Shown here: positions 43,094-51,181 of the stretch, in pieces
How positions within the stretch are numbered: the first letter of the stretch is position 1
Layout: each line of letters begins with the position of its first letter
Source of the DNA: an uncultured Lachnospiraceae bacterium
GTDB taxonomy: Bacteria; Bacillota; Clostridia; Lachnospirales; Lachnospiraceae
DNA: 64,000 bases
Assembly (NCBI GenBank): GCA_947172705.1
Contig: CAMWCA010000002.1
Coordinates: forward strand, 62,001 to 126,000
Direction of reading: 5' to 3'
The notes under the pieces: model-generated
Databases searched by the model: none
Seen by the model: the letters and a program-made list of their open reading frames with translations, nothing else
Told to the model about the DNA's origin: nothing
Program-made: the position numbers and the translations under genes

Positions 43094-43786
43094 ATGATAA
43101 AAGAAAATCTTGAGCTGGTATGGAAAAATATGCAGGAAGCATGTCAAAATGCCCAAAGAACTCCGGAAGAGGTTTCGCTGATTGCAGTGAGTAAAACCAA
43201 GCCAGTATCCATGCTTATGGAAGCATATGGGCAAGGGTGCAGGAGGTTTGGTGAAAACAAGGTACAGGAGCTGGTTGACAAGTATGAAGCCATGCCAAAG
43301 GATATCCAGTGGCATATGATCGGACATCTGCAGAGAAACAAGGTGAAATACATTGTAGATAAGGTTGCATTAATTCATAGTGTGGATTCGCTAAAACTTG
43401 CACAGGAGATCAGCAGAGAAGCTGTGAAAAAGCAGGTGCAGGTTTCCATACTGATAGAAGTGAATATTGCCGGTGAGGATACCAAATTCGGCGTTTCAAA
43501 AGAGGAAGCGGAACAACTGATCTGCCAGATCGCACCTCTACCGGGAATTCACATTAAAGGGCTTATGACGATTGCGCCCTATGTTGTGAACCCGGAAGAA
43601 AATCGACAATATTTTGCACAACTAAAACAATTATCTGTTGACATAAAACAGAAAAACATCGATAATGTTAGTATGAATGTTCTGTCCATGGGAATGACAG
43701 GCGACTATAGGGTTGCCATTGAAGAAGGTGCCACCTGCGTCCGCGTGGGGACAGGCATTTTCGGAGAAAGGCAATATCCGGTTTAG
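43094..43786 (+). CDS. YggS/PROSC-family PLP homeostasis protein
   Basis: 230 residues. Family motifs: VSLIAVSKTKPV with the PLP Lys (Lys34), FGENKVQEL, WHMIGHLQRNKVK, IEVNIAGEDTKFG and LSMGMTGDY. It binds PLP and buffers its level; no catalytic reaction is known. ATG 43094 has GGGGAGGA upstream and is preferred over starts inside the HlyD-like gene. Its place upstream of sepF (ylmE-ylmF order) is the usual one in Firmicutes. Confidence 0.94.
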   Translation: MIKENLELVWKNMQEACQNAQRTPEEVSLIAVSKTKPVSMLMEAYGQGCRRFGENKVQELVDKYEAMPKDIQWHMIGHLQRNKVKYIVDKVALIHSVDSLKLAQEISREAVKKQVQVSILIEVNIAGEDTKFGVSKEEAEQLICQIAPLPGIHIKGLMTIAPYVVNPEENRQYFAQLKQLSVDIKQKNIDNVSMNVLSMGMTGDYRVAIEEGATCVRVGTGIFGERQYPV

Positions 43787-43801
43787 TAAGGAGTGTTAAA
43801 A

Positions 43802-44302
43802 ATGGGAGTAATGGATAAATTCCTCAATTACATGAAGCTCAATGAAGAAGAAGACGATTTTTATGATGATGACTATTACGATGAAGGACCTGTGGAAGAG
43901 AAGCCCAAAAAGCTTTCACCGGTAAAAGAAGACATTGTTTTAGATGATGATAAAACGCCTAAAAAAACAACTCCAAAAGTAACACCTATGCGCCAGACAA
44001 AGAAAACAGGAACCGGCATGGAGGTATGCGTGATCAAGCCCACTTCCATAGAAGACGCCAGGGAGATTACAGAAACCCTCCTTGCAAACAGGACGGTGGT
44101 TCTCAATCTGGAAGGACTGGATGTGGACATTGCGCAGCGGATCATTGACTTTACATCCGGCTCCTGCTTTGCAATCAGCGGCAATCTGCAGAAGATTTCT
44201 CATTACATATTTATTATTACACCTGCAATTGTTGACATATCAGGTGATTTTCAGGAAATATTATCAGGATCTTTTGATGTGCCGATTAACAACGGTATTT
44301 AA
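43802..44302 (+). CDS. sepF: cell division protein SepF
   Basis: 166 residues. Membrane-binding amphipathic N-terminus (MGVMDKFLNYMKL), an acidic low-complexity linker, then the SepF globular domain (VCVIKPTSIEDAREITETLL, RTVVLNLEGLD, RIIDFTSGSCFAISG). It tethers FtsZ filaments to the membrane. ATG 43802 has AAGGAG 8 nt upstream. A terminator follows. Confidence 0.95.
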   Translation: MGVMDKFLNYMKLNEEEDDFYDDDYYDEGPVEEKPKKLSPVKEDIVLDDDKTPKKTTPKVTPMRQTKKTGTGMEVCVIKPTSIEDAREITETLLANRTVVLNLEGLDVDIAQRIIDFTSGSCFAISGNLQKISHYIFIITPAIVDISGDFQEILSGSFDVPINNGI

Positions 44303-44323
44303 ATTTGAATTATCAGCTTAAAG

Positions 44324-44351
44324 CTTCCTGTTTCAGACAGGAAGTTTTTTT
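44324..44351 (+). terminator. intrinsic terminator after sepF
   Basis: Stem CTTCCTGT (44324-44331) with ACAGGAAG (44337-44344), 5-nt loop, followed at once by seven T residues. Confidence 0.92.
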
Positions 44352-44406
44352 ACAATAAGCTGACAACAATAGATTACGATGCTAGTTTAGAAAGGATGAA
44401 TAGAGA

Positions 44407-45510
44407 ATGAACAGCCGGCTTACAATCATGTGTGAAAAAAAACCTTCCTATGACATTATTTTTTCTCAGGATTTTCAGGATCTGATTCCGGAACTGCAGA
44501 CGCTCTCAGTAGAGAGCAGAAGAGTTTGCGTGGTGACAGATTCCAATGTTGCCTCTCTGTATGGACAGGAGCTTATGACACTTTTAGAGGGGCATTGCAG
44601 GAAAAATGTTTTATATACCTTTGAAGCAGGGGAGGAACATAAAACCCTGTCTACCGTAAAGGGAATTTATGAATTCCTGATCAGGGAGCAGTTTGACAGG
44701 AAGGATCTTCTCATTGCTCTTGGAGGAGGTGTGACAGGCGACATTACAGGGTTTACGGCGGCAACCTATCTGAGAGGAATTGAGTTTGTGCAGATTCCGA
44801 CGACGCTGCTGGCACAGGCGGATTCCAGCATTGGAGGGAAGACGGGCGTTGATTTTGACGGGTATAAAAACATGGTGGGGGCGTTTTATATGCCTAAATT
44901 GGTATATATGAATGCGGCGCTGCTGAAAACCCTGGATGACCGTCAGTTTTTCAGTGGATTTGCTGAAATTATGAAACATGGCCTGATCAAGGACAGCCTC
45001 TTTTATGAATGGCTTTTGGATCACATGTATGAGATCTGCGACAGAGATACGGATACGCTTCTGGAAATGGTGGAGCGGAGCTGTAAAATCAAAAAGCTGG
45101 TGGTGGAAAAGGACCCCACGGAAAAAGGAGACCGCGCCCTGCTGAATTTTGGACACACAATCGGACATGCCATTGAAAAGTATAAAAACTTTACTTTAAC
45201 ACACGGAGAGAGCGTTGCCCTGGGAATGACGGCAGCCGCCTTTATTTCGTGGAAGCATGAATGGCTTTCCATGGAGGAATATTACGAGATCAGAGATATG
45301 TTTGTTCCCTTCCAGCTTCCCATTACCGTTGAGGACATTGATCCTGAGGAAATTTTAAGATTGACCAAGTCAGACAAGAAAAAAGAAGGCGACCATATCA
45401 AATTTGTGCTTCTGAAAAAAGTTGGTAAAGCGTTGATCGACCAAACCGTTACGGATGAAGATATTATGAATGCAATTCATGAAATACATTATATAGAGGA
45501 TTGTGAGTAG
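44407..45510 (+). CDS. aroB: 3-dehydroquinate synthase
   Basis: 367 residues. NAD-binding GGGVTGDITGF, the active-site run IPTTLLAQADSSIGGKTGVD, and metal ligands in LLNFGHTIGHAIEK. It makes 3-dehydroquinate, the second step of the shikimate pathway; no other aro genes are nearby. A weak possible promoter (CTGACA at 44360, extended TGC-TAGTTT 17 nt later) lies upstream. AAAGGA precedes the ATG, and lspA starts 8 nt after the stop. Confidence 0.97.
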   Translation: MNSRLTIMCEKKPSYDIIFSQDFQDLIPELQTLSVESRRVCVVTDSNVASLYGQELMTLLEGHCRKNVLYTFEAGEEHKTLSTVKGIYEFLIREQFDRKDLLIALGGGVTGDITGFTAATYLRGIEFVQIPTTLLAQADSSIGGKTGVDFDGYKNMVGAFYMPKLVYMNAALLKTLDDRQFFSGFAEIMKHGLIKDSLFYEWLLDHMYEICDRDTDTLLEMVERSCKIKKLVVEKDPTEKGDRALLNFGHTIGHAIEKYKNFTLTHGESVALGMTAAAFISWKHEWLSMEEYYEIRDMFVPFQLPITVEDIDPEEILRLTKSDKKKEGDHIKFVLLKKVGKALIDQTVTDEDIMNAIHEIHYIEDCE

Positions 45511-45518
45511 GAGCCGTT

Positions 45519-46046
45519 ATGAGTAAACGTAAAGTTATATCCCTTATACTTGATTTTCTTTTTTTAGTATTGCTTGTTTTTGGGGATCAGTTAACAAAGT
45601 ATATAGCAGTGTTAAAGTTGAAGGATGGACCTGCTTTCAGCATTATTGACGGCATTTTGGAATTTAATTATCTTGAAAACCGCGGGGCTGCGTTTGGAAT
45701 GCTGCAGAATCAAAAGGTATTTTTTGTTTTTGTTGCCGCTATTTTTTTATGTGTTATTATTTATGTTCTTGTAAAAGCCCCCGATGAGAAGAAGTATACC
45801 AGGCTTCATGTGCTGTTGGTAATGATTGCGGGAGGCGCCATCGGCAATATGATCGACCGTCTGCGCCTGGATTATGTGGTGGATTTTATTTATATTGTGT
45901 TGATCAATTTTCCCATATTTAATGTGGCGGACATGTATGTTACTTTTTCAACGGCTATATTAGTTGTGAATGTGCTTTTTATCTATAAAGAAAACGATTT
46001 TAACTTTTTATCTTTTAACAAGAAAAAGGTCAGGGAATTAAAATAA
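45519..46046 (+). CDS. lspA: lipoprotein signal peptidase (signal peptidase II)
   Basis: 175 residues, four TM helices. Catalytic aspartates are in NMIDRLRLDYVVDFI and FNVADMYVT; NRGAAFGML is also conserved. It removes signal peptides from prolipoproteins, including the binding proteins in this window. RBS AGGAG before the ATG; rluD starts 1 nt after the stop, the usual lspA-rluD pairing. Confidence 0.96.
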   Translation: MSKRKVISLILDFLFLVLLVFGDQLTKYIAVLKLKDGPAFSIIDGILEFNYLENRGAAFGMLQNQKVFFVFVAAIFLCVIIYVLVKAPDEKKYTRLHVLLVMIAGGAIGNMIDRLRLDYVVDFIYIVLINFPIFNVADMYVTFSTAILVVNVLFIYKENDFNFLSFNKKKVRELK

Positions 46047-46047
46047 G

Positions 46048-46989
46048 ATGATCCGGGAAAATGATAGAGAAATTGGATTTATCAAATATCAATTTGTGAT
46101 AACAGAAGAACAGGAGGGGGAACGGATAGACAAGTGCCTAAACGGTCTGATAGAGGGTTTATCCCGTTCCTACATTCAAAAGCTTTTGAGTAACGGAGAA
46201 ATTACGGTAAACGGTATTGCCATTAAAGCCAGCTACCGCGTCAGTGCCGACGACCTGATCCAGGTCAGCCTTCCTCCGGCGGTTACCCCGGATATCCTTC
46301 CGGAGAATATCCCTCTTGATATCTTGTATGAAGATGCAGATGTGATTGTTGTGAATAAACCTAAAGGGATGGTGGTACACCCGGCGCCGGGACATTACAG
46401 CGGAACCCTTGTAAACGCGCTTTTGTACCATTGTGAAGGGGAATTAAGCGGCATTAACGGTGTTTTAAGACCGGGGATTGTCCATCGGATCGATCAGGAT
46501 ACTACCGGTTCTGTTATTGCCTGTAAGAATGACAAGGCTCATGCCTGCATTGCCAGGCAGTTAAAAGAGCATACCATTGTCAGAAGATATTATGCCATTG
46601 TGCATGGCATTGTGGAAAGGGAGGAAGGGGTGGTTCATACCCAGATTGGAAGGCATCCCACAGACCGTAAAAAGATGGCTGTGTTGGACAGCGGGGGAAA
46701 AGAAGCCGTTACCCACTATAAGGTTCTTTCACATTTGCAAAAGAGCACCTATGTGGAATGTATGCTTGAGACTGGACGGACCCATCAGATCAGGGTACAT
46801 ATGGCCCATATAGGGCATCCTTTGCTTGGGGATCGGGTATATGGTCCTAAAAACGATCCTTTTCATTTAAACGGGCAGACTCTGCATGCAGGCGTGCTGG
46901 GCTTTCTACATCCCTCCACAGGCAGGTATGTGGAAACAAAGGCGCCTTTGCCGGCGTATTTTGTGAAGCTTTTAGATCAATTGTCATAA
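46048..46989 (+). CDS. rluD: RluA-family 23S rRNA pseudouridine synthase (RluD-like)
   Basis: 313 residues. An S4 RNA-binding domain (RIDKCLNGLIEGLSRSYIQKLL) precedes the catalytic domain, with the Asp in HRIDQDTTGSVI, and ETGRTHQIRVHMAHIGHPLLGD. It converts specific 23S rRNA uridines to pseudouridine; the exact target is inferred from RluD similarity only. Confidence 0.93.
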   Translation: MIRENDREIGFIKYQFVITEEQEGERIDKCLNGLIEGLSRSYIQKLLSNGEITVNGIAIKASYRVSADDLIQVSLPPAVTPDILPENIPLDILYEDADVIVVNKPKGMVVHPAPGHYSGTLVNALLYHCEGELSGINGVLRPGIVHRIDQDTTGSVIACKNDKAHACIARQLKEHTIVRRYYAIVHGIVEREEGVVHTQIGRHPTDRKKMAVLDSGGKEAVTHYKVLSHLQKSTYVECMLETGRTHQIRVHMAHIGHPLLGDRVYGPKNDPFHLNGQTLHAGVLGFLHPSTGRYVETKAPLPAYFVKLLDQLS

Positions 46990-47022
46990 TTTCCTGAAAA
47001 AACTGACTATTTTGCATTTTGA

Positions 47023-47051
47023 TTGTGCAATGAGGCAAATTTGTGTATAAT
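47023..47051 (+). promoter_or_regulatory. possible promoter of the cytidylate-kinase-like gene
   Basis: TTGTGC (47023-47028), 17-nt spacer, perfect TATAAT (47046-47051). The -35 is weak. The start codon is 45 nt downstream. Confidence 0.5.
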
Positions 47052-47095
47052 AAATTTATAAAGATTTATATTTTAGACAGACAGGAGGTCCTTAT

Positions 47096-47722
47096 ATGAA
47101 TACAGTTATTACAATTGGCCGTCAGTTTGGCTCTGCCGGCCGGGAGATCGGAGAGAAGGTTGCAGAATATTTTAATATTAAGTGCTATGACAAGGAATTA
47201 CTCAGCCGGGCGGCAAAGGAAAGCGGGTTTTGCCAGGAGATGCTTGAAAATCATGATGAGAGACCGACCAGTTCTTTTTTATATAATCTGGTTATGGATA
47301 CTTATTCTTTTGGGTACAATGCATCCCATTTTGTGGATATGCCCATCAGCCATAAGGTTTTTCTTGCACAGTTTGACGCCATCAAAAACCTTGCGAAGGA
47401 AGGTCCCTGTGTGATCGTGGGACGTTGTGCTGATTACGCTTTAAGTGAAATGAAAAACTGTGTCCATGTCTTTATTTATGCAGATGAAGAAACAAAGACA
47501 AAACGAATTATGGAAAAATATAATTTGGATGCGGCGAAGGCAAAGGATATGTGCGTTAAAAAAGATAAGCAGCGTCAAAGCTATTATAACTATTATTCCC
47601 CAAAAAAGTGGGGACGCGCTGACAGCTATGATTTTTGCATCAACAGCAGTATCCTGGGGGTTGATGGAACCGTTAAGCTGCTGACGCAGTATATTGAGGA
47701 TTTTGAGGCGATGAGCCGTTAA
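47096..47722 (+). CDS. cytidylate kinase-like family protein, copy 1
   Basis: 208 residues. P-loop-like GRQFGSAGREIGEKVAE, then CYDKELL and CVIVGRCADYAL, the layout of the AAA-type cytidylate-kinase-like family. It is not the canonical Cmk (which has a different NMP-binding insert). A paralogue of nearly the same length lies at 53543-54187. Substrate unknown. CAGGAGG precedes the ATG. Confidence 0.9.
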   Translation: MNTVITIGRQFGSAGREIGEKVAEYFNIKCYDKELLSRAAKESGFCQEMLENHDERPTSSFLYNLVMDTYSFGYNASHFVDMPISHKVFLAQFDAIKNLAKEGPCVIVGRCADYALSEMKNCVHVFIYADEETKTKRIMEKYNLDAAKAKDMCVKKDKQRQSYYNYYSPKKWGRADSYDFCINSSILGVDGTVKLLTQYIEDFEAMSR

Positions 47723-47797
47723 AAACATTGTATATACAAATACTGTGCATATGATAAATCAATTTATAATTTCTGTTCTGATATAGCTGAATATGAA

Positions 47798-47860
47798 AAC
47801 ACCACCTGTAAATCAACAGGTATCTGTAAAAACGGGTATATTTGATGTAAGGGTGGTGTT
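47798..47860. terminator. branched stem-loop, probable bidirectional terminator
   Basis: Outer 9-bp stem AACACCACC (47798-47806) with GGTGGTGTT (47852-47860). The overlapping inner repeat CCTGT/ACAGG (47805-47820) could form instead of the last two outer pairs. The flanks are moderately T-rich on both strands (TTCTTTC on +, TTTTC on -), and it lies between convergent transcripts. Confidence 0.5.
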
Positions 47861-47875
47861 CTTTCTCATCCATAC

Positions 47876-47978
47876 AACTATTCGCAAAACACAAGTTTAA
47901 CGAATAGTTCACGGGAGACGTGGGATAATTGGAAGAAAAAGATATGGAATCGTCCCTGTGAACTATTCGTTAAACTTG
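47876..47978. repeat. three-arm inverted repeat with mutually exclusive pairings
   Basis: A perfect 21-bp inverted repeat (47892-47912 with 47958-47978) is separated by 45 nt, and the arms continue imperfectly inwards (GGGAGACG versus CGTCCC). A third partial arm, AACTATTCG at 47876-47884, can pair with CGAATAGTT (47901-47909) inside the left arm, so only one of the two hairpins can form at a time. Confidence 0.7.
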
Positions 47979-48007
47979 GAGGGGATACAAAGGGACTTTT
48001 TTAGAGC

Positions 48008-48034
48008 GGTTTACATAAAAATATTATGTTGACT
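48008..48034. repeat. inverted repeat, operator-like, copy A
   Basis: GGTTTACATAA-N5-TTATGTTGACT: an imperfect dyad whose left half is identical to copy B at 48892-48902 and has the same 5-nt centre length. It overlaps TTGACT (48029-48034), which with TATATA 17 nt later would make a weak + strand promoter. Confidence 0.45.
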
Positions 48035-48076
48035 TATGGATGATACAATAATATATAGATTTAAAAATGCAAGGGG

Positions 48077-48364
48077 TTAAAATTGAAGTTTTTTGGGGTG
48101 AGGGGTTTGTTTGGCATCGGTTTTGGGGGCTGTGTTTTCTTTAATGAACTCTTCTCTCTCAATGTAGTCTACGGGACTATTGTATTTTGTGAGGTATTGG
48201 ATCTGGGCGTCGTTTGGCTGGGATGGTTTCGATTCCTTTTTTTTCAGGTAGTTTTGGCGAAAATCGGCAACGGTATCGATTTGTTTTCTTCTTTTGTATT
48301 TGATAAAGGTATAAGTATATAAAATAATTAAAAATGCAATTACAGGGATTATTAATAGTTTCAT
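48077..48364 (-). CDS. small single-pass membrane protein of unknown function
   Basis: 95 residues. A hydrophobic N-terminal helix (LLIIPVIAFLIILYTYTF) and a basic stop-transfer KYKRRK are followed by a charged cytosolic tail with YLTKYNSPVDYIEREEF. The ATG at 48364 has AAAGGAA 6-7 nt upstream. It lies 13 nt downstream of dtd in the same direction, so they are probably cotranscribed. The + strand frame over the same DNA is judged a shadow because this one has a good RBS and a sensible topology. Confidence 0.75.
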   Translation of the reverse strand: MKLLIIPVIAFLIILYTYTFIKYKRRKQIDTVADFRQNYLKKKESKPSQPNDAQIQYLTKYNSPVDYIEREEFIKENTAPKTDAKQTPHPKKLQF

Positions 48365-48377
48365 ATAAAGTTCCTTT

Positions 48378-48833
48378 CTATGCTCTGCATATTTCTTCAG
48401 AGTCTAAAATGACGGTAAAAGGACCGCTGTTTGTGAGGGATACATCCATATGTGCGCCAAAACAGCCATGTGCTACATGGGAGACTTCCTGAGCGCATTT
48501 TTGCAGAATGTATTCGTATAGTTCATTGGCAAATTCAGGCTTCCCGGCGTTTGTAAAGGAAGGTCTGTTGCCTTTTCGGCAGTCTGCATATAATGTAAAT
48601 TGTGAAATAATTAACAATTCGCCATTTACACTTTTCAGATCCAGGTTTGTTTTTCCGTCTTCGTCGGAAAAGATTCTTAAATGAAGTAATTTATGGATCA
48701 TTTTATCGGCAATTTCATAAGTGTCAGTATCACATACGCCAACCAGGACCACAAATCCCTTTTTTATGGTTCCAACAAGCTTTTGGTCTACGGAAACACA
48801 TGCCTGATCTACTCTCTGTATCACAAATTTCAT
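48378..48833 (-). CDS. dtd: D-aminoacyl-tRNA deacylase
   Basis: 151 residues. DTD signatures: [14 protein letters not shown] at the N-terminus, [21 protein letters not shown] (the SQF motif) and the C-terminal [12 protein letters not shown] (the NxGPxT motif). It hydrolyses D-amino acids from mischarged tRNA. GGAG lies about 13 nt from the ATG, which is long. An operator-like dyad lies 57 nt upstream. Confidence 0.96.
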   Translation of the reverse strand: MKFVIQRVDQACVSVDQKLVGTIKKGFVVLVGVCDTDTYEIADKMIHKLLHLRIFSDEDGKTNLDLKSVNGELLIISQFTLYADCRKGNRPSFTNAGKPEFANELYEYILQKCAQEVSHVAHGCFGAHMDVSLTNSGPFTVILDSEEICRA

Positions 48834-48889
48834 GACTCACTGCACTCTCCTGCTTTTCTGTTTTTTCTTTTTTATCCATTGATTGTTCA

Positions 48890-48920
48890 TTGGTTTACAT
48901 AATTATTTTATGTAAACCAA
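48890..48920. repeat. inverted repeat, operator-like, copy B
   Basis: A perfect 13-bp dyad (48890-48902 with 48908-48920) around TTATT, extendable with one mismatch to about 18 bp. Neither strand has a T-run after it, so it is not a standard terminator although it begins 10 nt after the AI-2E-family stop codon. It lies upstream of dtd and shares its half-site and centre length with 48008-48034. Confidence 0.55.
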
Positions 48921-48929
48921 CGAACGAGC

Positions 48930-50279
48930 CTATTCACTTTTGGTGTTTTTTTCGTTGGCATTTTCTGTTTCAGAAATTGCCTTGGAATTACGGCCAGGTT
49001 TTTTTCTGCCAATCTTAAAGAAGGTGCTTTTTTTATCTTCTGTGTGGGAAATAAATACAGCATCCTCGTTAATATAGTCCAGATTCTGATACTGTGTGGT
49101 TTCCTGCGGCAGTCCTCTCCTCTTGAGCATACGATTGATTCTCCGCCGGGCAAGAGCGTATAAAACAGCAAAAAATGGCACGCCTATGATCATTCCGGGA
49201 ATTCCCATAATGCCGCCAAAGACCGTAATGGAAAAAATCACCCAAAATCCGGATAAGCCTGTAGACTGCCCGAGAATTTTGGGACCGATAAAGTTACCGT
49301 CTACCTGCTGCAGAATCAATATGAAAATAATAAAATAGATACATTTCAGTGGATTGACCATTAAAATGAGAATCGCACTGGGAATGGCTCCTAAATAGGG
49401 ACCAAAAAAAGGAATTACATTTGTTACCCCTACAATTACGCTGACCAGCAAAGCATAAGGCATTTGCATAATGCTGGTGCAGGCAAAGCAGATCACGCCG
49501 ATGATAATGGAATCCACAATTTTTCCACTGATAAAGCCGATGAAGGTATCGCTTGCAAAACGAATATCTTTGATCAGCTGGTTTGCTGTTTTTGTCTGAA
49601 AGACTGCAAATACAACCTTTTTTCCCTGTCCTGCAAACAGCTCTTTGCTGTAGAGCACGTAAATGGAAATGACCATGCCGATAATAAAATTCCATAAAAC
49701 CTTTAATACGCCGATTAAGCTTACGGATACCTGCTTTACCAGCGTCTCCATTTGGGGAACAATACTGTTATTTAAATAACTCATAAACTCTTCCGAGTAA
49801 GTGTCAAGAAACTGGATGACCAGTTTTTCAATGTCAGGATTGTCTTCCAAAAATTTGGCTGACCAATTTGTCAGGTTCTGCACGTAATATGGAAACTGAT
49901 AGGATATGCTTCTGACGCTTTGGATAATATTCGGTATTAAAATGGAAAAAAAGCCATAGATCAGAAAACACACGATCAAAAGGGTTAGAAAAATGGAAAG
50001 AATCCTTAAATGCTTTTTACGCTTTTCTGTGATTTCACATCCAACCTGTTTTAAGATCGGCACCAAAAGATAGCGTTCAATGGAATTGATCATTGGCGTC
50101 ATCAGATAGGCAAAAACAATGCCATACAACACCGGATTAATGACTTTAAAAAAGGCGCTTACCTGTGCTGAAAACCGGTCTCCATGGAAAACAAGATAAT
50201 AGAAACAAATAGATGCCGCTATAACACAAAAGGCGGTAATTGCAATGCGAAGATAACGTTTGTTGAATTGTAATTTCAT
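48930..50279 (-). CDS. AI-2E family transporter
   Basis: 449 residues with about seven or eight helices and the family pattern: FAYLMTPMINSIERYL, a long extracytoplasmic helix, then GVTNVIPFFGPYLGAIPSAI and GPKILGQSTGLSGFWVIFSITVFGGIMGI. The C-terminal 70 residues are hydrophilic and charged (ending NANEKNTKSE). Substrates of the family vary (autoinducer-2, Na+/H+ exchange), so none is assigned. The start is uncertain: the GGGAGG at 50304-50309 is about 20 nt away from the ATG. A TGT-TATACT extended -10 lies at 50350-50342 on the minus strand. Confidence 0.88.
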   Translation of the reverse strand: MKLQFNKRYLRIAITAFCVIAASICFYYLVFHGDRFSAQVSAFFKVINPVLYGIVFAYLMTPMINSIERYLLVPILKQVGCEITEKRKKHLRILSIFLTLLIVCFLIYGFFSILIPNIIQSVRSISYQFPYYVQNLTNWSAKFLEDNPDIEKLVIQFLDTYSEEFMSYLNNSIVPQMETLVKQVSVSLIGVLKVLWNFIIGMVISIYVLYSKELFAGQGKKVVFAVFQTKTANQLIKDIRFASDTFIGFISGKIVDSIIIGVICFACTSIMQMPYALLVSVIVGVTNVIPFFGPYLGAIPSAILILMVNPLKCIYFIIFILILQQVDGNFIGPKILGQSTGLSGFWVIFSITVFGGIMGIPGMIIGVPFFAVLYALARRRINRMLKRRGLPQETTQYQNLDYINEDAVFISHTEDKKSTFFKIGRKKPGRNSKAISETENANEKNTKSE

Positions 50280-50452
50280 ATATTGTGGGTAATTCCCATA
50301 CCTCCCTGTCCAGTTTACTTCTGCTTACACTCAATATACCAAGTATAACATTTTTTTGTAAAAGATACTATGGCTTAATTCTGAAATATGATAGAATACT
50401 TAGAGAAAAGAGAGAAAGATTAAATCATAAAAAACATGGAATTGGAGAAACT

Positions 50453-51181
50453 ATGACGCTGCAAAAGGTACTGAGCTATATACGTCGTGCTGTGGATGAT
50501 TATAAAATGATAGAACCGGAGGATCGCATTGCCGTGGGAATTTCCGGGGGAAAAGACAGCTTAACCCTTCTTTACGGGCTGCATGGGTTGATGCGTTTCT
50601 ATCCCATTCCTTTTCAAATTCATGCAGTTACGGTGGATCTGGGTTTTGATAATTTAAACTTAGAAAAAATACAAGAGCTGTGCAGGCAGCTGCAAGTACC
50701 CTATACCATCGTTAAAACGGATATTGCCAATATTATATTTCAGGAGAGAAAGGAATCAAATCCCTGTTCTCTGTGCGCTAAAATGAGAAAAGGCGCGTTA
50801 AACGAAGCCATCAAAAAGGCAGGCTGCAATAAGGTTGCCTATGCGCACCATAAGGACGATGTGGTGGAAACCATGCTCATGTCGTTGATCTATGAGGGCA
50901 GATTCCATACCTTCCGTCCGGTTACATATCTGGACCGTATGGATCTTACGGTAATCAGACCGCTTATGTATATGAGTGAAGCGGATGTGGCAGGTTTTGT
51001 CAACAAATTTCAGGTTCCTGTGGTAAAAAGTCCATGTCCGGCAGATGGTCATACCAAGCGGGAATATGTGAAGGAACTGTTAAAAAAATTAAATCAGGAA
51101 AACCCTGGCGTAAAGGAACGCATGTTTACGGCAATTCAAAAGGGGAATATGGAAGGCTGGCGTGATTATTATGGAAAATAG
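50453..51181 (+). CDS. TtcA-like tRNA 2-thiocytidine synthetase family ATPase
   Basis: 242 residues. PP-loop SGGKDS (31-36), then CSLC in ESNPCSLCAKMRKGAL, and a C-terminal Cys in SPCPADGHTKRE, which together resemble the cluster ligands of the TtcA group. The likely role is sulfur insertion at C32 of tRNA; the exact base is inferred. ATG 50453 has GGAG 5 nt upstream; earlier in-frame starts have none. It overlaps the recombinase start by about 11-20 nt. Confidence 0.88.
   Translation: MTLQKVLSYIRRAVDDYKMIEPEDRIAVGISGGKDSLTLLYGLHGLMRFYPIPFQIHAVTVDLGFDNLNLEKIQELCRQLQVPYTIVKTDIANIIFQERKESNPCSLCAKMRKGALNEAIKKAGCNKVAYAHHKDDVVETMLMSLIYEGRFHTFRPVTYLDRMDLTVIRPLMYMSEADVAGFVNKFQVPVVKSPCPADGHTKREYVKELLKKLNQENPGVKERMFTAIQKGNMEGWRDYYGK

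Larger units (their letters stand above)
47723..48076. other. 354-nt non-coding gap rich in inverted repeats
   Basis: No convincing gene on either strand. It contains a branched inverted repeat (47798-47860), a three-arm repeat (47876-47978) and an operator-like inverted repeat (48008-48034), listed separately. It lies between convergent genes, so both transcripts end here. Confidence 0.7.

Noticed and set aside
44407..46989. aroB-lspA-rluD as part of an aromatic biosynthesis cluster
   Set aside because: No other shikimate gene is adjacent; lspA-rluD is a standard pairing and aroB appears to be a lone neighbour.
48083..48322. Plus-strand frame (79 codons) with AAGGGG before a TTG, behind a weak promoter
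   Set aside because: It lies wholly antisense to the better-supported membrane protein at 48077-48364, and its Phe/Gly/Val-rich translation looks like a reverse-complement artefact. An antisense transcript remains possible.
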